NCBI RefSeq assembly: GCF_009729415.1
Contig: NZ_MPKW01000023.1
Coordinates: 186,001 to 250,000, forward strand
DNA: 64,000 nt
Direction of reading: 5' to 3'
Source: Mycolicibacterium sp. CBMA 234
GTDB lineage: Bacteria > Actinomycetota > Actinomycetes > Mycobacteriales > Mycobacteriaceae
Shown: positions 17,642 to 25,897 of the stretch, piece after piece
Layout: every line of letters starts with the position of its first letter
Position numbering within the stretch: the first letter of the stretch is position 1
Translations under genes and position numbers: made by a program
Notes under the pieces: model-generated
Databases searched by the model: none
Told to the model about the DNA's origin: nothing
Seen by the model: the letters and a program-made list of their open reading frames with translations, nothing else

Positions 17642-17746
17642 CTACTTCTCTAGCGTGAACTGAACGACGTCGGCCTGCTTCTTGCGAAACAGCTCCGCAC
17701 ACCCGGTCAGGTACTTGCGATAGCGCTCGTGCACTTCGTCGGACTG
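17642..17746 (-). pseudogene. C-terminal relic of a mycolic-acid cyclopropane synthase/methyltransferase
   Basis: On the minus strand, 34 codons ending in TAG read QSDEVHERYRKYLTGC, then continue to a QFTLEK terminus. This is the exact pattern that ends CmaA/UmaA-type enzymes; the intact umaA at 29582-30457 ends with an equivalent YDRYMKYLTGC and QFTLVK. Upstream of the glutamine the similarity stops abruptly at the lpdC promoter. The rest of the gene (about 250 codons) is missing. It is probably the stump left by a deletion or by a rearrangement at the lpdC upstream boundary. Confidence 0.75.
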
Positions 17747-17811
17747 GCGTGTGGGTCCCCGGCATTCGCCCGGTTGAATCGGTCTCCCGGCATCGGGGGT
17801 GCTGTCGCCTA

Positions 17812-17817
17812 TAAGGT
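17812..17817 (+). promoter_or_regulatory. -10 element of a leaderless lpdC mRNA
   Basis: TAAGGT with a six-base spacer to the GTG at 17824. It fixes that GTG as the start and not the in-frame GTG at 17818, which directly abuts the element. Confidence 0.6.
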
Positions 17818-17823
17818 GTGCAT

Positions 17824-19230
17824 GTGACTCACTATGACGTCGTCGTTCTCGGAGCCGGTCCCGGCGGTTATGTCGCCGCCATTCGCGCAGCCCAGCTGGG
17901 GCTGACCACCGCCATCGTCGAACCGAAGTACTGGGGCGGCGTCTGCCTGAATGTGGGATGCATCCCGTCCAAGGCGCTGCTGCGTAACGCGGAGCTTGCG
18001 CACATCTTCAACAAGGAAGCCAAGACCTTCGGCATCAGTGGCGAGGCCAGCTTCGACTATGGCGCGGCATTCGACCGCAGCCGTAAGGTCGCCGAGGGCC
18101 GCGTTGCCGGCGTGCACTTCTTGATGAAGAAGAACAAGATCACCGAGGTGGAAGGCTACGGCACCTTCACCGGTCCCACCTCGATGAGCGTCGCGCTGAA
18201 CGCCGGCGGTACCGAGAACATCACCTTCTCCAACGCGATCATCGCGACCGGTTCGTCGGTGCGCCTGGTGCCCGGCACGGCGCTGAGCGACAACGTCGTC
18301 ACCTACGAGACGCAGATCATGACGCGCGAGCTGCCCGGCTCGATCATCATCGCCGGCGCGGGCGCCATCGGCATGGAGTTCGCGTACGTCCTGAAGAACT
18401 ACGGCGTCGACGTGACCATCGTCGAGTTCCTGCCGCGTGCACTGCCCAACGAGGACGCTGAGGTCTCCAAGGAGATCGAGAAGCAGTACAAGAAGCTGGG
18501 CGTCAAGATCCTGACCGGCACCAAGGTCGAGTCCATCACCGACCACGGTTCGGCGGTGACCGTCGCGGTCAGCAAGGACGGTGTGGCCCAGGAGCTCAAG
18601 GCCGACAAGGTGTTGCAGGCCATCGGTTTTGGGCCCAACGTCGAAGGATTCGGGCTGGAGACGACGGGGGTCGCGCTCACCGACCGCGGGGCCATCGCGA
18701 TCGACGACTACATGCGCACCAACGTGCCGCACATCTACGCCATCGGTGACGTCACCGCCAAGCTGCAGCTCGCGCACGTCGCTGAGGCGCAGGGCGTGGT
18801 GGCCGCCGAGACCATCGGCGGGGCCGAGACCATGACGCTCGGTGACTACCGGATGATGCCGCGTGCCACGTTCTGCCAGCCGCAGGTCGCCAGCTTCGGC
18901 CTGACCGAGGAGCAGGCCAGAGAAGAAGCGACACGACGAGGGTCCGACATTAAAGTCGCCAAGTTCCCGTTCACCGCCAACGGCAAGGCGCACGGCCTGG
19001 CGGACCCGACCGGCTTTGTGAAGCTGATTGCCGACGCCAAGTACGGCGAGCTGATCGGCGGGCACCTGATCGGGCCCGACGTGTCCGAGCTGCTGCCGGA
19101 GCTGACCCTGGCGCAGAAGTGGGATCTGACGGTCAACGAGCTGGCCCGCAACGTGCACACCCACCCGACGCTGTCGGAGGCGCTGCAGGAAGCCATTCAC
19201 GGCCTGGCCGGCCACATGATCAACTTCTAG
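17824..19230 (+). CDS. lpdC: Dihydrolipoamide dehydrogenase
   Basis: 468 residues. It is the FAD-dependent E3 subunit of pyruvate and related dehydrogenase complexes, reoxidising dihydrolipoamide with NAD; in M. tuberculosis it also serves the peroxynitrite reductase system. FAD site GAGPGG at residues 10-15, redox pair Cys41 and Cys46 in GGVCLNVGCIPSK, NAD site GAGAIGMEF, and the C-terminal HTHPTLSEA with the catalytic His-Glu. Numbering of the two cysteines matches the mycobacterial enzyme, supporting the GTG at 17824. No other complex subunit genes are nearby. Confidence 0.95.
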   Translation: MTHYDVVVLGAGPGGYVAAIRAAQLGLTTAIVEPKYWGGVCLNVGCIPSKALLRNAELAHIFNKEAKTFGISGEASFDYGAAFDRSRKVAEGRVAGVHFLMKKNKITEVEGYGTFTGPTSMSVALNAGGTENITFSNAIIATGSSVRLVPGTALSDNVVTYETQIMTRELPGSIIIAGAGAIGMEFAYVLKNYGVDVTIVEFLPRALPNEDAEVSKEIEKQYKKLGVKILTGTKVESITDHGSAVTVAVSKDGVAQELKADKVLQAIGFGPNVEGFGLETTGVALTDRGAIAIDDYMRTNVPHIYAIGDVTAKLQLAHVAEAQGVVAAETIGGAETMTLGDYRMMPRATFCQPQVASFGLTEEQAREEATRRGSDIKVAKFPFTANGKAHGLADPTGFVKLIADAKYGELIGGHLIGPDVSELLPELTLAQKWDLTVNELARNVHTHPTLSEALQEAIHGLAGHMINF

Positions 19231-19237
19231 GTCGGTT

Positions 19238-19507
19238 TTGCGCGCGAATGTCGTTGCCGCAATAGGCGGTTTGGTCGTCGGTCACATGTTGTGGCTGCTG
19301 GCCATCTCGCTTGCGATGGACACCACCAGCATCAGTTTCTGGGTGCTGGTGATGTCCGGCGTAGTTTTCGTGGCGGCCGGTGTCGCAGTGTTTTTCGCTC
19401 GAAAGTTCCAGGAGCGCAAGGCTTTTACGAAGTCTGCGTTCCTATGGTGCCTGCCCGTCGCGCCGGTGTTGATGACGCTGGCGGTGCTTGGGGTGACGTA
19501 CCTCTAG
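19238..19507 (+). CDS. Small three-helix membrane protein (Rv0463-like)
   Basis: 89 residues from a TTG seven bases after the lpdC stop. Three hydrophobic helices (about residues 4-26, 32-52, 68-88) are joined by a short basic loop. Position matches the small membrane protein after lpdC in M. tuberculosis. Function unknown; the close spacing suggests co-transcription with lpdC. Confidence 0.75.
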   Translation: MRANVVAAIGGLVVGHMLWLLAISLAMDTTSISFWVLVMSGVVFVAAGVAVFFARKFQERKAFTKSAFLWCLPVAPVLMTLAVLGVTYL

Positions 19508-20089
19508 CTAGTCGGGGAAGTCGAGCGGGACGCGGAGCGTCGCGATGGTCGCCGCCAGCCCGTCGTATTGTGCTGCCAGTAGGCAGAATTCGATGAGCTG
19601 CTTGCGATCCAGGTAGGACGCCAACGCTTTCCACGTCTGGTCGGACACCGACCGGGTGATGACGAACTCGTCGGTGGCGGTGATCAGGACGCGCTGCCGG
19701 TCGGTCAGGCCCTCGGCGTCCGGTCCTTCGAAAATCCGGGCCTGGGTCTCGGCGTCGACGCCGCGGCTGCGGGCGAGCCGCCGATGCTGCTGCAGTTCGT
19801 ACTCGCTGCCGCGTAGATGCCCGACACGCAGGATCACCAACTCGGCGTCTTTGAGGCCTAGCTTGCTGCGGCCCAGCAGCATGCCGGAATAGGGCAGGAA
19901 CGTCAGGAACAGCAGGTGATGCTGGCCGAGGACGTTGAACAGGCTGAACCGCGGCGCGCGGATGGTCTTGGCGCCGATCTTCGCGATGACCCAGTTCAGC
20001 GGGCCGAGCTCACGGAATCCGCCGGGTTCGATGCGGGCCGGCTCGATGGTGTTCACAATTCCCGAGTCTGGCACAGGCGACGGCGCCAT
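19508..20089 (-). CDS. Carboxymuconolactone decarboxylase (AhpD-like) family protein
   Basis: 193 residues from the ATG at 20089; two in-frame GTG codons at 20098 and 20101 are alternatives. The CMD fold is visible: SKLGLKDAELVILRVGHLRGSEYEL, then a central helix with QQHRRLARSRGV. The usual CxxC of AhpD is absent, since the motif region reads GSEYELQQH, so peroxidase activity of the AhpD type is unlikely. It corresponds in position to Rv0464c. The gene ends immediately at the small membrane protein gene, convergent with it. Confidence 0.8.
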   Translation of the reverse strand: MAPSPVPDSGIVNTIEPARIEPGGFRELGPLNWVIAKIGAKTIRAPRFSLFNVLGQHHLLFLTFLPYSGMLLGRSKLGLKDAELVILRVGHLRGSEYELQQHRRLARSRGVDAETQARIFEGPDAEGLTDRQRVLITATDEFVITRSVSDQTWKALASYLDRKQLIEFCLLAAQYDGLAATIATLRVPLDFPD

Positions 20090-20175
20090 AGGGTCCACCA
20101 CGTGCAGCGGGCGCAATGACGTCTTGGTGAGGTCGCAAATTGGTCGCAAGTTGCTGGTAGCGGCGACCGACGACC

Positions 20176-20181
20176 TATCGT
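20176..20181 (+). promoter_or_regulatory. -10 element of the leaderless PAP2/AUR1-like mRNA
   Basis: TATCGT seven bases before the GTG at 20189. The fit supports that GTG as both transcription and translation start. Confidence 0.55.
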
Positions 20182-20188
20182 CTATGAC

Positions 20189-21520
20189 GTGTTCACCGAA
20201 CATTCACCCTTTCTTAAGGAGGGTGTACCGCCCCGGACGAAGGTCGCGATTGGCATAGCGCTGGTCGCGATCTTCATGTGCGCGCTGCAGATCACCGCGA
20301 TGCTGTACGGATTCCGGGGCCCGCTTGAGCGCTTGATCAGCGATTACGTCGGAACTCCGGCGGGGTTCACGGTGCCCTGGGCGGCCCTGGTGGTGGCTCT
20401 GGTCGCGGTGCCGCGCCAGTACCGGCTGCCGGCTGTGGCCGCCGCGTTGGGGCTCGACGTGGTCTTCGTTACCGGCCGGGAGTTTCTCGGTCTTCCTTCG
20501 GCGATGGGCAGCGGCGCGCTGGTCGTGCTCTCCGGGCTGGGTGTGTTCGCCCTGCTGCGGTGGACCGGCCCGCAGCGCGACACCGCGTTGAAGGGCGTCG
20601 CCACAGGTCTGCTGCTCGTTCTTGCCACCAAGGCCGGTGACGCTTGGCTGACCATCACGTCGTTGACACGTCCCCAGGTTCTCGACGAATTCGCGGTACG
20701 GGCCGATCACGCCCTGGGGCAGCCGTCTTGGGTGCTGGGCCAGTTGGTGCATGGCCAACCTGTGCTCTCCTTCGTCCTGCACTGGGTGTACCTCGAGCTG
20801 TCCGCCGCCGCCACCGTGGTGGCTATCTATCAGCTGCGGAACGTGACGACCGGTGGATGGTGGCCGCGGCACTTCGTCGTCCGGACCTTCCTGGTGCTCG
20901 GTCTGATCGGCCCGTTGATCTATCTGATGTTCCCGTTGGTGGGGCCCACCTATGCCTTCGGTTCGGCCGGCGGCGGATTTTCGGCCGGCGACTTCTGGCC
21001 GGCGCTGCTGCCTCCGGTCGACGGGTCAGCGGTTCCCATCGCATTCGACACATCGACGCCGCGCAACTGCATGCCGTCGCTGCACACAGCGTGGGCATTG
21101 GCTGTCTTCATCCATTCGCGGTCGGGTCCGCGTTGGCTGCGCATGGGCGGCACCTGCTGGTTGGTCGGCACCCTAGCGGCGACCCTGGGCTTCGGCTTCC
21201 ATTACGGCGTCGATCTGGTGGCCGGTGCGGTGCTGTGCCTGACGGTGGAATCGGCGCTGCGGGAACCCATTAGACCGGGGACCACTGCCCGAATGCGCTT
21301 GGTTGCGGGCGGCACCGGGATTCTCGTCGGTTTGATGTTGTGCGTCCGCTATCTGTCCGAATGGATGGCGCGGTACCCGATCGTGTTCGGGCCGCTCATC
21401 ATTGGCGCGCTTGCGACGCTCGCCTACAGCTTCTACATCACGTTCTTCGCGCGTCCGGGAGCGTCTGCGCCGGCAATCGAGCAGTTGCCCGGCGAGGCGT
21501 CAGAAAGTCCAGCTGCGTGA
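20189..21520 (+). CDS. Polytopic PAP2-superfamily protein, inositol phosphorylceramide synthase-like
   Basis: 443 residues with about ten membrane helices. The lipid phosphatase/phosphotransferase core is present as NCMPSLHTAWALAV (about residue 290) and FGFHYGVDLVAGAVL (about 335). This is the pair that marks AUR1/sphingomyelin-synthase-type PAP2 proteins; an acid phosphatase-type KxxxxxxRP is not obvious. A head-group transfer on a phospho-inositol or related lipid in the membrane is plausible, since mycobacteria make inositol lipids, but this is inference. Its 3' end overlaps the convergent secreted-protein gene by 21 bases. Confidence 0.75.
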   Translation: MFTEHSPFLKEGVPPRTKVAIGIALVAIFMCALQITAMLYGFRGPLERLISDYVGTPAGFTVPWAALVVALVAVPRQYRLPAVAAALGLDVVFVTGREFLGLPSAMGSGALVVLSGLGVFALLRWTGPQRDTALKGVATGLLLVLATKAGDAWLTITSLTRPQVLDEFAVRADHALGQPSWVLGQLVHGQPVLSFVLHWVYLELSAAATVVAIYQLRNVTTGGWWPRHFVVRTFLVLGLIGPLIYLMFPLVGPTYAFGSAGGGFSAGDFWPALLPPVDGSAVPIAFDTSTPRNCMPSLHTAWALAVFIHSRSGPRWLRMGGTCWLVGTLAATLGFGFHYGVDLVAGAVLCLTVESALREPIRPGTTARMRLVAGGTGILVGLMLCVRYLSEWMARYPIVFGPLIIGALATLAYSFYITFFARPGASAPAIEQLPGEASESPAA

Positions 21521-22051
21521 CGGCTGCAGGACGAAGCCATGTTTCTTGTCGTTGATGCACGCGACGAGGTTGGCGTCGGCTGCGCACGTGAAGTACGTGA
21601 CGCCTTGAGCGTCGTAGTTGATCTTGCTGCCGTTGGGGAGCTGCTTTTCCAGCGGGCCTGATGTGCACGAATTGTTGGACTGCCGGAACCCATACGGCTG
21701 CGGGTCTCCGTCCCGCAACGGCACACTGCTGGGTCCGACCGACGTGCAGCTGCTATCGGTACTTCCCGATGTCGTACCGGGCAGCGCGAACGGTGTCGAA
21801 CAACTCATTTCGGTGTATCCGTTGATGCTGCAACGGATGCCATCCGCCGTTGAGAACTCCTCGGTGGTCCCGGTGTGCTCCGCGACGTCGTAGTCGCGAC
21901 TGTTGACCAGAACGTAGCTGTCCAAGTTTGGGAAACTCGTCAGCTCGGCGCGGGAAGTGGTCGGCGCAGGCCTGGCCGGGTGGCTGGCGCACGCGGCGCC
22001 GAGGTACGCAGCGGCGAGCAGCGGGATCATCATGCGTTGCCTGGCAGTCAT
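21500..22051 (-). CDS. Secreted cysteine-rich protein, possible lipoprotein (paralogue of its neighbour)
   Basis: 183 residues from the ATG at 22051. The N-terminus is a signal sequence ending LGAACASH, a weak lipobox. The mature part has cysteines in IRC, MSC, SSC, NSC, FTC and VAC contexts and ends HGFVLQPSRSWTF. It is clearly homologous to the protein at 22089-22619 and lies 37 bases downstream of it on the same strand. The closing HGF..QPS.SWTF pattern is familiar from mycobacterial secreted proteins of unknown function. The last gene of the type VII-like operon. Confidence 0.75.
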   Translation of the reverse strand: MTARQRMMIPLLAAAYLGAACASHPARPAPTTSRAELTSFPNLDSYVLVNSRDYDVAEHTGTTEEFSTADGIRCSINGYTEMSCSTPFALPGTTSGSTDSSCTSVGPSSVPLRDGDPQPYGFRQSNNSCTSGPLEKQLPNGSKINYDAQGVTYFTCAADANLVACINDKKHGFVLQPSRSWTF

Positions 22052-22088
22052 GTTCGGCCGGCCCGTGGATCGCAGTTGTCGCATCGGC

Positions 22089-22619
22089 CTAGAACGTCCA
22101 GCTGCTTGATGGTTGCAGGACGAAGCCGTGATCGTGTCGATCGATACAGGCGACGAAGGTGGAGTCGGTGGCGCAGGTGAAGTATGTCGTGCCGTGCGCG
22201 TCGTAGGTGATCTTCCTGCCCGGGGGCAGGAGTTTGTGGTTGTCGTCGGACGGACATGGGTTCTGCTGACGTTTGAATTGATACGGGCGGGGGCTATTGG
22301 GATCGGCAGGTATGGCGTTGCCGGCCACGAATGTGCAATCCGGACCGGTGGTGCTGGGTGCCAAATCGGGCACCGCAAACGGAACAGTGCAACTCATTCC
22401 TATGTAGCCGTTGATGTCGCAGCGTATTCCGCTGTCAGCTTTGAACTCTTGGGTACTTCCCGAATGTTCCATGACGTCATAGGGGTGGCTGTCGACTGAA
22501 TTGAAGTTGTTCAGATCGGGAAAACCAGGTGGCGGTGCTGTAGCCGCGGTCGGGGCTAAGGCGAGGGCGATCGGTAGGGACAGCAGTGTCGCCGTCGCTG
22601 AACTCACGGCCGGTTTCAT
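22089..22619 (-). CDS. Secreted protein with six conserved cysteines
   Basis: 176 residues from the ATG at 22619, preceded by GGAGG. A signal peptide runs to about residue 28 (ALAPTAATA). Six cysteines of the mature chain occur in IRCD, MSCT, PDCT, NPCP, FTCA and VACI, enough for three disulfides. The C-terminus HGFVLQPSSSWTF matches the next gene. It follows the WXG-type effector stop by 11 bases. A role as secreted partner or modulator of that effector is a guess from operon position. Confidence 0.75.
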   Translation of the reverse strand: MKPAVSSATATLLSLPIALALAPTAATAPPPGFPDLNNFNSVDSHPYDVMEHSGSTQEFKADSGIRCDINGYIGMSCTVPFAVPDLAPSTTGPDCTFVAGNAIPADPNSPRPYQFKRQQNPCPSDDNHKLLPPGRKITYDAHGTTYFTCATDSTFVACIDRHDHGFVLQPSSSWTF

Positions 22620-22630
22620 AAGCGCCTCCG

Positions 22631-24109
22631 TCAATGCTGAATACCGAAAGTAGTGGTAAATGTCTTGGGGTTGTACGGATGTCCGGGATCTACGACGCGG
22701 TCCCACGTGCTGACCCGCACGTCGAGTGTTTCGACATGCGTGACTGGGTCGACATGCGTGCCGACTATCGTCGGTCCGTAGGGCGCGCCGCCCGGGAAAT
22801 TTTGTGGCGGGATCAAGACGGTCGGGCGCGCAGTCAGTAGCCCCTCTGGCGTCGACGCGGTGACCGCCGAAACCGCTGGGTTTGCTTGCGGATGCGCCGG
22901 GTCGAAATTGTCAGATCCAACCAAGGCAAAGCCGCCGCCCTGTAGTGCGACCAATTGATTTTCGCGCGCGCCGGGCAATCCCTGAACCGTCCCAACCGGA
23001 TGCAATGACTCCAGCCATTTGCCTGGAGGGTCTCCGGGCTTTATGGGATCGGACTCCCAGAGGACGCGCTGGGTGTCGATGTTCTTGGGGCCGGTGTTTC
23101 CGACAATCGCCATGCGGCCAGTTTTGGGGTCGTACGCGCCACTGGCTTGGTAGATGAGGTTGCCACCCGTGTCCTGCAACGGACCGAGCATGGTCGGATG
23201 ATTGGGGTCGGTGAAATCCCATGCTTTGCCCGCTGTGCTGAACGGGTTGTTTCCTGGCGGAATGTGATCGGCGTCGGGATAACTGAAGAACCCATACCTC
23301 TCGCCGTTCGGGCCGAGCGCCGTGCCTGTTGGGATCGGTCGGGTACCGGGTTGGCTTGGGTCGTTGGCCCTTTCGCTTTCAGGACTCCTCGGCCCTGGCG
23401 GGTACTTATGACCGTCGTCGGTGGCCGACCGAGGATCGCCGCCGAACGTCGGCCCCTTTTCATCGGGATAGCCGTCTTGCAGGTCGTATTGGCTTTGTTC
23501 GTATTTCAGCGGACCGGCCGGGCCAGTGATCGTTGGCTCGGTTGGACCGGCACCTTGGCCCGGGCCGGTTCCGGCCCCGCCACCGAGTTTGAAGCGCTCG
23601 AGGTCCGCGGCGCACCGCTTCAGCTCGGCGGCCCACTGTTGGTCCACTGCTGCGAGCTTCATCGCGTGGCCGCGGATCGACACCTGGTGAAGTTGAATCG
23701 CGTAATCGCGGAGCACCCGCTGTGGACCGTTCGGCAGCTGCGTCAACTCATCCGTGACTACCAAGTCCTCAGTGACTGAAAACATCTCGTCCTCGGCGTC
23801 TTGAATCGCCTTGACCGCATCGCGCTTTGCGCTGCCGATCGCCTGCGCGCCTTTGGTCGCCGTCGTCTCGGCGTGCTCGATCTGCTCCAGAGCCGCGCGG
23901 ACTTTGTCAGCATCTGCCTTCATTCGCGTGCGGGCTTGATCCCCCGCGGTGCCGGTCCACTCGGCATTCTCGAGTCCGTGCTGCGCCTTGTCGTAGGCGT
24001 CTTTCAACTTCGTGGCGCGCTGGCCCCACGCCTTCGCCGCAGCCTCCAGCGAATCCGTGTTCCATGACTGGACCTGCGACTTCGTCGGCATCGGCACTGG
24101 TGCGGTCAA
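22631..24109 (-). CDS. WXG-motif protein with long helical N-terminus and beta-rich C-terminal domain, putative type VII-exported effector
   Basis: 492 residues from the TTG at 24109 (MTAPVPMPTKSQVQSW); the GTG at 24097 is an alternative. Residues 15-170 are long amphipathic helices with a Trp-Thr-Gly turn at 51-53, the layout of WXG/LXG export domains. A Gly/Pro-rich linker (about 180-270) leads to a beta-rich domain of about 220 residues with repeated GxxDPKTG and FALVGSDNFD-like strands, which could be a propeller. I do not recognise this domain. The start lies six bases after the stop of the EspC-like gene. Known toxins of this architecture end in a catalytic domain, so this one may too. 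Confidence 0.7.
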   Translation of the reverse strand: MTAPVPMPTKSQVQSWNTDSLEAAAKAWGQRATKLKDAYDKAQHGLENAEWTGTAGDQARTRMKADADKVRAALEQIEHAETTATKGAQAIGSAKRDAVKAIQDAEDEMFSVTEDLVVTDELTQLPNGPQRVLRDYAIQLHQVSIRGHAMKLAAVDQQWAAELKRCAADLERFKLGGGAGTGPGQGAGPTEPTITGPAGPLKYEQSQYDLQDGYPDEKGPTFGGDPRSATDDGHKYPPGPRSPESERANDPSQPGTRPIPTGTALGPNGERYGFFSYPDADHIPPGNNPFSTAGKAWDFTDPNHPTMLGPLQDTGGNLIYQASGAYDPKTGRMAIVGNTGPKNIDTQRVLWESDPIKPGDPPGKWLESLHPVGTVQGLPGARENQLVALQGGGFALVGSDNFDPAHPQANPAVSAVTASTPEGLLTARPTVLIPPQNFPGGAPYGPTIVGTHVDPVTHVETLDVRVSTWDRVVDPGHPYNPKTFTTTFGIQH

Positions 24110-24114
24110 GACCT

Positions 24115-24408
24115 CTACCGACCCGGCATCGCCTGCGACACGGCCGCGCCACCGGCTGCGTCGGTGGCTTCGTAGGCAGCGGCGGCCTTGGTCAGGTTGC
24201 CGCCGAATTCGGTCAGGGCTGTCGAACATTCACCGTCGACGTGATCAATCCCGGCTGACACGTCACCCGCCGCTGCGGCACTTGGTTGCCACGACGGTCC
24301 GGCGGCGACCGGCGCCGGTGCGGCTTTCAAGCCGGCAGCGACGTCGCTCAATTCTCCGGCGAGCGACCGCAGGCCGGCTGGATCGACCTTCAGGTTTGAG
24401 GGGGCCAC
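24115..24408 (-). CDS. EspC-like small type VII secretion substrate
   Basis: 97 residues. It is an Ala-rich helical hairpin protein beginning LKVDPAGLRSLAGEL, as in the EspC/DUF2580 family. The C-terminal part has YEATD at residues 79-83, which fits the YxxxD/E export signal of mycobacterial type VII substrates. The turn has PSW at 38-40 in place of a true WXG. It is the first gene of a four-gene minus-strand operon and probably pairs with the WXG protein encoded next, as EspA/EspC-type partners do. Confidence 0.75.
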   Translation of the reverse strand: MAPSNLKVDPAGLRSLAGELSDVAAGLKAAPAPVAAGPSWQPSAAAAGDVSAGIDHVDGECSTALTEFGGNLTKAAAAYEATDAAGGAAVSQAMPGR

Positions 24409-24446
24409 GGAGCAAGCCTATGCCCGTATCGGCGCCCGCCCGGTCA

Positions 24447-25865
24447 CTAATTCGCACGTTTCACCACATACGGCGTCACGGTGCTGCGGTGCTCGTCGAG
24501 GTCCAGGGCCCGGCCCAGCGCGGGGAACGCGCGCTGCGGGCAGTTGTCCCGCTCGCACACCCGGCACCCCGACCCGATGGGTGTCGCGGCCCCGCCTGAC
24601 AGGTCCAGCCCCTCGGAGTAGACCAGCCGATTGGCATGGCGCAGTTCGCAACCCAGTCCGATCGCGAAGGTCTTACCCGGCTGGCCGTAGCGCGCGGCGC
24701 GTCGTTCCACGGTGCGCGCCACCCACATGTAGTTACGGCCGTCGGGCATCTGGGCGATCTGCACCTGCACCTTGCCGGGGTTCGAAAACGTCTCGTAGAC
24801 GTTCCACAGCGGGCAGGTTCCACCCGACGATGAGAAGTGAAAACCGGTGGCAGACTGACGTTTTGACATGTTCCCAGCCCGGTCCACCCGGACGAACGAC
24901 AGCGGTACACCGCGCATCGACGGACGCTGTAGCGTCGACAGCCGGTGCGCGATGGTCTCGTAACTCACCGAGTAGTACGCCGACAGCCGCTCGACGTCGT
25001 AGCGGAATTCCTCTGCGACAGCGTGGAATTGGCCATATGGCAGCACCGTGGCGGCGGCAAAATAGTTGGCCAGCCCCATTCTGGCCAGCTTCATCGACTC
25101 CTCGCTGGTGAAATTGCCTGCGGCCACCAGGCTTTCCAGCAGATCGCCGAATTCCAGATAGGCCAGTTCGGCGGCGAGCTTGAAGACGTACTGTCCCGAC
25201 GACAGGTGCCCGCCGATCTCCAGGGTCTTGGTCTCGGGGTCGTAGCGGTGCAACACGTTGTCGCCGAGCTGAAGTCGCTGCACGATCCGCACGCCGTGCA
25301 CGCGGCTGAGCCGCTCGGCCAACTCGCGGGACAGCTCGGACCGCCGCATGTGCATGCGGACGATGAACTCCTCCGCCGCGGTGTCGAGCTCATGCAGGTA
25401 GTTCTGCCGGCTGTAAAAGAAGTCTCGGACTTCTTCGTGCGGCATGGTGATGGCCCCGCTGCCGCTGCCGTCGGAGAACCGGTCTTCGGTCGCCGCGGCC
25501 AGCTGCGCGGTGGACAGCCGGTAGCGCCGGTGCAGATCCACCATCGCGCGGGCCATTGTCGGGTGGGTGCTGACCAGATCGGCGATCTCCGGGATGTCGA
25601 CGTCGACGCCGAGGTCACGGTCCATCAACGCTTCTCGCAACTCGGCGACCAGCCGGGTGTCGTCCTGCGAGGCGAAGAACGTCGCATCGACCCCGAAGAC
25701 CTCGGTGATACGCAGCAGGACGGAGACGCTGAGTGGCCGCACGTCGTGCTCGATCTGGTTCAGGTAACTGGGGGAGATGTCGAGCATCTGTGCCAGGGAG
25801 GCCTGGCTGAAGCCGCGTTCGCCGCGGAGCTGACGCACCCGTGAGCCAACGTATGTCTTCGGCAT
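24447..25865 (-). CDS. ramB: XRE-type regulator of glyoxylate and acetate metabolism
   Basis: 472 residues, the usual RamB length. N-terminal helix-turn-helix: RVRQLRGERGFSQASLAQML then SPSYLNQIEHDVRPLS (residues 9-45). The long C-terminal part has the ScfR/RamB domain with four late cysteines, including GTCPLW and CRVCERDNC. RamB controls isocitrate lyase and itself. It is divergent from the thioesterase gene and two genes from icl, as in M. tuberculosis (Rv0465c). ATG at 25865 has a TAGGCT -10 element seven bases ahead (25873-25878), so the mRNA is probably leaderless. Confidence 0.93.
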   Translation of the reverse strand: MPKTYVGSRVRQLRGERGFSQASLAQMLDISPSYLNQIEHDVRPLSVSVLLRITEVFGVDATFFASQDDTRLVAELREALMDRDLGVDVDIPEIADLVSTHPTMARAMVDLHRRYRLSTAQLAAATEDRFSDGSGSGAITMPHEEVRDFFYSRQNYLHELDTAAEEFIVRMHMRRSELSRELAERLSRVHGVRIVQRLQLGDNVLHRYDPETKTLEIGGHLSSGQYVFKLAAELAYLEFGDLLESLVAAGNFTSEESMKLARMGLANYFAAATVLPYGQFHAVAEEFRYDVERLSAYYSVSYETIAHRLSTLQRPSMRGVPLSFVRVDRAGNMSKRQSATGFHFSSSGGTCPLWNVYETFSNPGKVQVQIAQMPDGRNYMWVARTVERRAARYGQPGKTFAIGLGCELRHANRLVYSEGLDLSGGAATPIGSGCRVCERDNCPQRAFPALGRALDLDEHRSTVTPYVVKRAN

Positions 25866-25872
25866 GACAACC

Positions 25873-25878
25873 AGCCTA
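25873..25878 (-). promoter_or_regulatory. -10 element of leaderless ramB mRNA
   Basis: TAGGCT on the minus strand, seven bases before the ramB ATG. The candidate RamB motif at 25898-25912 lies about 20 bases further upstream, near the -35 region, where it could repress. Confidence 0.5.
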
Positions 25879-25897
25879 ACAATCGTGTGAATACTAT

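Noticed and set aside
17172..17765. 197-codon minus-strand frame opposite the DUF779 gene
   Set aside because: It is in a different frame from the methyltransferase relic and is a shadow of the DUF779 gene; only the 34-codon frame ending at 17642 shows real homology.
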